Of a stretch of DNA of 7,503 nucleotides, positions 5,358 through 7,503 are shown in pieces (within the stretch, counting starts at the first letter, position 1; each line of letters opens with the position of its first letter). The translations under genes and the position numbers were made by a program. This DNA is from a bacterium (GTDB taxonomy: Bacteria; Bacillota_I; Bacilli_A; Acholeplasmatales; Acholeplasmataceae). The stretch is taken from positions 1 to 7,503 of the forward strand of contig JAAZUY010000026.1 of NCBI GenBank assembly GCA_018623895.1, in the 5' to 3' direction. Below the pieces are notes generated by a model that worked only from the letters and a program-made list of their open reading frames with translations, was not told the DNA's origin and ran no database searches.

Positions 5358-7146
5358 ATAAATTCTTTTCATCATTTTTATCAAAATCTTCTTCGGTAAG
5401 CGGTATTCCTTCAAAAGATAGAAATAATTCCGTACCGTCTTTGAATTCAAAATAATATCCAAAATCAAAGACTTTTATCTTATTTATTTCAAGATCAGGA
5501 AAGTTTGAAAGCAAGTATTCTTTTATTACCTCAGGTAGATTATCAAAATTAAAACTCTCAGCATTTGTTTCTTCATAAACTCCTTCTGCTAAAAAAACTC
5601 CTCTATAATTGAATTTAAGTTTTAAATTATTGTTTAGATAGATATCATATCCTCTATGTCTTTTCATCACTTTAAGTATTTCATATTCAGAGTAATTTTC
5701 TTGAATGTAATTTAATATTGACTCGTTTAAATCTTCAACCTCAATTAGATATCCGCGACCCCTGCCAGGATGCTCTTTATGATCATGAATATCAGAGTAA
5801 ATAAATTCTCCTAATTCGTTGAATACAAGTTCAATTCTTCCAGTGATTTTTAATATGAACAACTCCTCTTTAAAGTATGCATAAAGCAATTCATAACCCT
5901 CATAGTTAGCCTCTAAGTATTCAACAATTGAATTAGGTAATTCATCCAACGATAGTGAATTGCGATTAGTTTCCTTGTCTCTTTTTTCTCTATAAATAGC
6001 TTTAATGAATTCGCCTTCAATTGTAAAATATAGTTTATGACCTGAGTCTAATTTAATTTCGTATTTTCTTTCATCAACTTCAGCACGTAAAATAGATGAT
6101 TCTGGATAATTTAAAGTTATAAATTCAATAATCGATGAGGGAAGTTCATCGGTTAAAACCTCAACTTCGTCATCCTCATAGTCTCTTTCAACGTGGCCTT
6201 CAGATCCTTCTTTTTCATTATCGCCCTTCATTATAATCTCGTAAACATAAGAGGATGTTTCTTCATCAAAAACAACAGAAATTCTTGCCATACCTCTTTC
6301 TCTTTCACCATCTTTGTAAACATTATACATAAGTTTTAGGATCATATTTTCTTCTTCGTTTTCAAGCTTAAACATATATGTAGATTTTTCATTTTCAGAA
6401 AATGTAGATAAAACAAATCTTGTTTCATTTTCTTGAGTTTCAACTTTTATATTATCTTCACTTACCTTGACTCCATCAACAATTGTTGAAATTCTAAATT
6501 TGCTTTCAGCACCCTCAGATTTATATTCATTTCTGATATAGTTTAATTCATCTAACATAACTTTAAATATAAATTTCTCTTCTTCGTTATCTAGCATTTT
6601 CATTCCGACAACATCGTACTCTTCACCGTCTCTAATAACATAACCAGTTATTGTATAAAAAGATTTTTCATCTGTTGATTCTGGTAATAATTCCAAATTA
6701 TATATTAGTTCAACAGAAACTCTATCACCTGTAATTCCAGCCATTGTATAACTTGTTTTTAACGGAAATTCTTCATCCCCGCTTTCAGAGTTTTCAATAA
6801 CTAGAGCATCTTCATTAAGTAGTTTCTCAAAAACGTTTAAGTAAGGCTCAATATCTTCAATTGTTTTAACTTTAAATTTGTTTCCTCTCCAACCTTTGTG
6901 TCTGACGCTATAGACGGAACTAAGATTAAGAACATTTGTTAAGCCATAGTCAACAGTCTCAATAAGTGGTTCAATCTCGGGTGCAATGCTTGAAGAAGTA
7001 ATCGCAGATAAAGCCATAATTTGTTCATCATCTCTCAAATCGAAATTTGTAACTGCAGTGACATCTCCATCATTAAGATCTTGAGAAGTGCAACCTGCAA
7101 AGACAAATGATAGTAATAGCAACAAGAATAAATATAATTTTTTCAT
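5356..7146 (-). CDS. Lipoprotein with four C-terminal PepSY-like repeats
   Basis: 596 residues. A signal peptide with two N-terminal lysines and a Leu-rich core ends in the lipobox FAGC (Cys19), so the protein is exported and lipid-anchored. Residues about 40-320 form a charged, beta-rich region that I do not recognise. The C-terminus has four related units at about 331-385, 400-452, 470-522 and 535-583, each with the pattern LP.sI.eYl..Ny...eil....... followed by a G/N-rich turn and a L.F...G.F strand pair (for example ELPSSIIEFITLNYP, ELPNSIVEYLEANYE, NLPEVIKEYLLSNFP). This is the layout of PepSY-like (formerly DUF2874) domains, best known in secreted proteins; their ligand is unclear. The ATG has AGGAGG (7157-7152) 5 nt upstream. 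A divergent TetR-type gene with an operator-like palindrome lies next door and may control it. Domain names come from pattern recall; the function is unknown. Confidence 0.85.
   Translation of the reverse strand: MKKLYLFLLLLLSFVFAGCTSQDLNDGDVTAVTNFDLRDDEQIMALSAITSSSIAPEIEPLIETVDYGLTNVLNLSSVYSVRHKGWRGNKFKVKTIEDIEPYLNVFEKLLNEDALVIENSESGDEEFPLKTSYTMAGITGDRVSVELIYNLELLPESTDEKSFYTITGYVIRDGEEYDVVGMKMLDNEEEKFIFKVMLDELNYIRNEYKSEGAESKFRISTIVDGVKVSEDNIKVETQENETRFVLSTFSENEKSTYMFKLENEEENMILKLMYNVYKDGERERGMARISVVFDEETSSYVYEIIMKGDNEKEGSEGHVERDYEDDEVEVLTDELPSSIIEFITLNYPESSILRAEVDERKYEIKLDSGHKLYFTIEGEFIKAIYREKRDKETNRNSLSLDELPNSIVEYLEANYEGYELLYAYFKEELFILKITGRIELVFNELGEFIYSDIHDHKEHPGRGRGYLIEVEDLNESILNYIQENYSEYEILKVMKRHRGYDIYLNNNLKLKFNYRGVFLAEGVYEETNAESFNFDNLPEVIKEYLLSNFPDLEINKIKVFDFGYYFEFKDGTELFLSFEGIPLTEEDFDKNDEKNL
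5397..6154 (-). repeat. Four diverged PepSY-like protein repeats
   Basis: Protein-level repeats within the large lipoprotein, with their LP/LN starts at residues 335, 403, 473 and 537 (spacing 68, 70 and 64). Each comprises an amphipathic helix (xxIxEYLxxNY) and two to three beta strands ending in LxFxxxGxF. DNA-level identity is low, so the duplications are old rather than recent. Confidence 0.75.
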
Positions 7147-7151
7147 TTAAT

Positions 7152-7157
7152 CCTCCT
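7152..7157 (-). promoter_or_regulatory. Ribosome binding site of the PepSY-like lipoprotein
   Basis: AGGAGG on the minus strand with a 5-nt spacer (ATTAA) to the ATG at 7146, directly confirming the start that gives the signal peptide MKKLYLFLL. Confidence 0.85.
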
Positions 7158-7206
7158 GTGTGTATATAATACGAAAAAGCTTATAAAATTATTGGTGATT
7201 GTAAAT

Positions 7207-7235
7207 ATTATACTAAAATAATGTTTTTTTTAAAA
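7207..7235 (-). promoter_or_regulatory. Probable promoter of the PepSY-like lipoprotein gene
   Basis: A consensus -10 TATAAT lies at 7212-7207 on the minus strand. The hexamer 17 nt further upstream is TTTTAA, only a 3/6 match to TTGACA. Transcription would start near 7200, giving a leader of about 55 nt. The palindromic operator candidate lies about 8 nt beyond the -35 position, so a bound regulator could influence this promoter as well. Confidence 0.5.
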
Positions 7236-7257
7236 ATGTAAATTTATATGTTACAAT
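7229..7257 (+). promoter_or_regulatory. Probable promoter of the TetR-family gene
   Basis: TTTAAA (7229-7234, 4/6) and TACAAT (7252-7257, 5/6) are separated by 17 nt. Transcription would start near 7264, about 42 nt before the TTG start. The -10 hexamer lies wholly inside the 27-nt palindrome, the classic arrangement for autorepression. Confidence 0.55.
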
Positions 7258-7269
7258 GTAACATATAAA
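7243..7269. promoter_or_regulatory. 27-nt perfect palindrome, likely TetR-family operator
   Basis: The left arm TTTATATGTTACA (7243-7255) is the exact reverse complement of the right arm TGTAACATATAAA (7257-7269) around one central A. The 13-bp arms are far beyond what AT-richness gives by chance, and the GTTACA/TGTAAC core contains G/C pairs. It covers the predicted -10 and start point of the downstream regulator gene and sits upstream of the divergent lipoprotein promoter, so it most likely binds the regulator encoded next to it. Confidence 0.8.
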
Positions 7270-7305
7270 AATATTAGCATTCATAAGATGTAAAGGATAT
7301 AAAAT

Positions 7306-7503
7306 TTGAGAACAAATCAAATTGAAATTTATAGAAATAGAATTTTAGATGTTTGTAAGAAATCCATTGATGATCAGACTTTCTTTGAAAAATCTCTTTT
7401 TGAAATTGCAAGAATTGCTAAAGTTTCAAGAATGACAATTTACAGACATTTTTCTAATAAAAGTGAAATTATAAAAAATCTATTAAATAATTATGACTTG
7501 GAA
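7306..7503 (+). CDS. TetR/AcrR-family transcriptional regulator (3' end outside window)
   Basis: The first 66 residues are present, and the frame is open to the last base. The TTG start is supported by AGGA at 7294-7297 with an 8-nt spacer; the nearest upstream ATG (7288) is followed at once by TAA. The sequence has the TetR N-terminal DNA-binding domain: helix 1 RNRILDVCKKSI, then the helix-turn-helix about 31-50 with LFEIARIAKVSRMTIYRHF, closely matching the family pattern T..IA..AGVS..T.Y.HF..K..L, and the following NKSEIIKNLL of helix 4. The usual Gly of the turn is Lys39. The ligand-binding C-terminal domain is missing from the window, so the inducer cannot be guessed. The adjacent 27-nt palindrome suggests autoregulation and possibly control of the divergent lipoprotein gene. 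Confidence 0.88.
   Translation, partial: MRTNQIEIYRNRILDVCKKSIDDQTFFEKSLFEIARIAKVSRMTIYRHFSNKSEIIKNLLNNYDLE

Noticed and set aside
7288..7293. ATG as start of the TetR-family gene
   Set aside because: It is followed immediately by TAA; the TTG at 7306 has a ribosome binding site and gives a complete TetR N-terminus.

Overview
This is an AT-rich (low-GC) stretch of a bacterial chromosome. It has strong AGGAGG-type ribosome binding sites, TTG starts as well as ATG, TAA as the only stop codon among the complete genes, and TGG for tryptophan (no sign of UGA recoding). Three of the seven complete or nearly complete genes encode lipoproteins with long acidic linkers or repeats. This points to a monoderm relative of Bacillota/Mycoplasmatota that uses the standard code, for example an Izemoplasmatales/Acholeplasma-like lineage. 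The taxonomic assignment is inference only.

Layout. (1) Positions 1-1783 carry two same-strand lipoprotein genes. The first is cut off at its 5' end. Both share a CGxGTxxxDGKC element just after the lipidated cysteine, followed by an Asp-rich linker and beta-sandwich (carbohydrate-binding-module-like) domains. They end at a bidirectional terminator (about 1794-1827). (2) On the minus strand, 1837-2598 encodes a heliorhodopsin, a seven-helix retinal protein of the inverted-topology family, with the Schiff-base lysine, the counterion glutamate and the other family motifs intact. (3) Diverging from it, a perfect consensus sigma-A promoter (TTGACA-N17-TATAAT, 2690-2718) drives a compact three-gene operon: an aldo/keto reductase, a Ste24-type M48 membrane metalloprotease, and an NAD(P)H-dependent FMN reductase-family flavoprotein. 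The operon ends in a second bidirectional hairpin (5333-5357). (4) Convergent to it, 5356-7146 on the minus strand encodes a 596-residue lipoprotein with four C-terminal PepSY-like repeats. (5) Diverging from that, the first 66 residues of a TetR-family regulator start at a TTG (7306) and run off the window. A perfect 27-nt palindrome (7243-7269) lies over its predicted promoter and is the likely operator.

How the parts may fit together. The most interesting unit is the heliorhodopsin facing a redox operon. Heliorhodopsins are light sensors or signalling proteins rather than established pumps. A head-to-head arrangement with two nicotinamide/flavin oxidoreductases is compatible with a light or oxidative-stress response, but co-regulation is an inference from position. 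No retinal-synthesis gene is visible, so the chromophore must come from elsewhere in the genome or from the environment. The surface lipoproteins look like envelope or ligand-binding proteins, and one of them may be controlled by the TetR regulator next to it.
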